A DNA stretch of 64,000 bases from Agriotes lineatus. Lineage: Eukaryota; Arthropoda; Insecta; Coleoptera; Elateridae. Both the position numbers and the translations under genes were made by a program. Positions 63,171 to 64,000 of this stretch are shown piece by piece. The notes below the pieces were generated by a model that saw only the letters and a list, made by a program, of their open reading frames with translations, was not told where the DNA came from and did no database searches. The stretch spans positions 1 to 64,000 of the forward strand of contig CALNHX010005305.1 of NCBI GenBank assembly GCA_940337035.1, in the 5' to 3' direction. Numbering within the stretch: position 1 is the first letter of the stretch; each line of letters opens with the position of its first letter.

Positions 63171-63307
63171 CTGAAATAAATGAAAATTCAATTTACAAAA
63201 TAAATAAATGTCTACCAACAAATACAAATATCGACAAGATTGTAACAAAGTCATTCTAATACAGATATAATGGAAAGACATTTGAAAAACTTTCCTAATA
63301 GTTATTT

Positions 63308-63425
63308 ACAATACAAGTGCGTAAAGCTAGTCTTTAGTCACGAGTGGGGTAGAGTTAAAACGAGAGTGTAACGAGTGTTTTAAGCCCCGCGAGTGACTAA
63401 AGATGCTTTACGCACGTACAATATT
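63308..63425. repeat. Foldback upstream of the first visible exon
   Basis: GTGCGTAAAGCTAGTCTTTA, GTCACGAGTGGGG mirrored by CCCCGCGAGTGACTAAAGAT, GCTTTACGCAC. Same compact GC-centred style as 35361-35478 and 61409-61514. Confidence 0.78.
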
Positions 63426-64000
63426 TTATCTACGATAGAATCTAGAAAACAAGGTAATGGTAAACAAAATTTCTTTTAATGTAAATTAGGATTACTGCAT
63501 TAAATAACAAGTTTGCCTAGATAAGAAAAGCTTCACCCTAGTAACCGGTCGTAATTTTGCGTGGTTAAAAATTGTAACCATGTTGCTACTGACGACGTGA
63601 TTAATGAAATCACGTTATTAAACAGTCGTTTTACAAACTTAAAACTGCCAACTAAAAAGCAAATTTTATACACTGTCGTAGACAATAGTATCTATGTTAT
63701 GTAACAAGTTTTATAAACGTCACTTTAGTCACGAGTGTTTAATAAACGAGTGTCTAGACGAGTTTATAAAGGGTTTTCCAATAAGAACGATTTGATTTTA
63801 AAATGAAATGAAATGGAAATGATTTCAGATATAACCACACTTTTTATATTATCTTACAATCGATAACGTTTATGTTTTGAATAGCACGTCGTTTAAATGT
63901 CCACCTCGGCTTCGTGTACACGAGTGAATTCGACGAATCCAATTTTTGCCGACTTTGTGCAATAAATCGGACGTAATCTCACGAATGCAGCGTTCAATCT
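63426..64000. other. Intron or upstream sequence, nothing assigned
   Basis: No further receptor exon could be supported. A weak foldback (GTTTTATAAACGTCACTTTA / GAGTTTATAAAGGG with CACGAGTGTTTAATAAACGA) lies at about 63705-63775. Confidence 0.4.

Overview
This is an AT-rich stretch of a nuclear eukaryotic genome, most likely from an insect. The reasons are the mix of RTE, CR1/Jockey, Penelope, hAT, piggyBac, mariner and PIF-type elements, an interstitial run of the insect-type telomere pentamer TTAGG, and one spliced receptor gene with short introns (59-120 bp) beside very long ones. I cannot name the species. There is no bacterial or viral gene and no CRISPR array.

Layout. 1-8.1 kb: relics of RTE-type non-LTR retrotransposons, including a 3.9-kb insertion (1211-5067) flanked by a target-site duplication and itself interrupted by a Helentron-like element; a second RTE relic (6.08-8.13 kb, minus strand) is split by a non-autonomous hAT element. 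8.7-17.2 kb: a three-level nest. A CR1-like ORF1 is split by a hAT transposon (9131-16985, 8-bp duplication), and that hAT is split by a second CR1-like element carrying ORF1 and ORF2. 17.2-24.4 kb: another Helentron-like copy, about 2 kb of unassigned sequence, a decayed CR1-like ORF2 with a piggyBac-type MITE at TTAA, then the 3' part of a Penelope-like element (RT thumb plus GIY-YIG) with tRNA-like and hammerhead-like sequence downstream.

From 63170 down to 34277 (minus strand) lies the only host gene: the 3' part of a cell-surface receptor with an immunoglobulin domain, four fibronectin-III domains, one membrane span and a cytoplasmic tail, closest in architecture to protogenin/IGDCC. Eleven coding segments total 2601 nt (867 codons with stop) and join in frame; the 5' exons lie beyond the right edge. 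About 7 kb beyond the stop (27.2-34.3 kb) is AT-rich and nearly free of transposons, and may be a long 3' UTR. The 19.4-kb last intron is a transposon sink: hAT, mariner, PIF-like and foldback elements, a tRNA-derived SINE, a third Helentron-like copy containing a TTAGG array, and a young, apparently intact 4.5-kb RTE-type element (42721-47243) with two open ORFs and a perfect 13-bp duplication. The 4.8-kb intron at 54761-59559 holds piggyBac, RTE and mariner relics and a Tc1-type MITE.

The mobile elements do not form a pathway. Their nesting gives a relative order of insertion, and several target-site duplications show that precise removal of the insert restores the interrupted reading frame. 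The points most worth a second look are the 37-nt frame-breaking segment in a receptor exon, the intact RTE element, the 0.78-kb inverted duplication of a mariner fragment inside the receptor intron, the palindromic core shared by unrelated foldbacks, and the TTAGG-bearing palindromic element.
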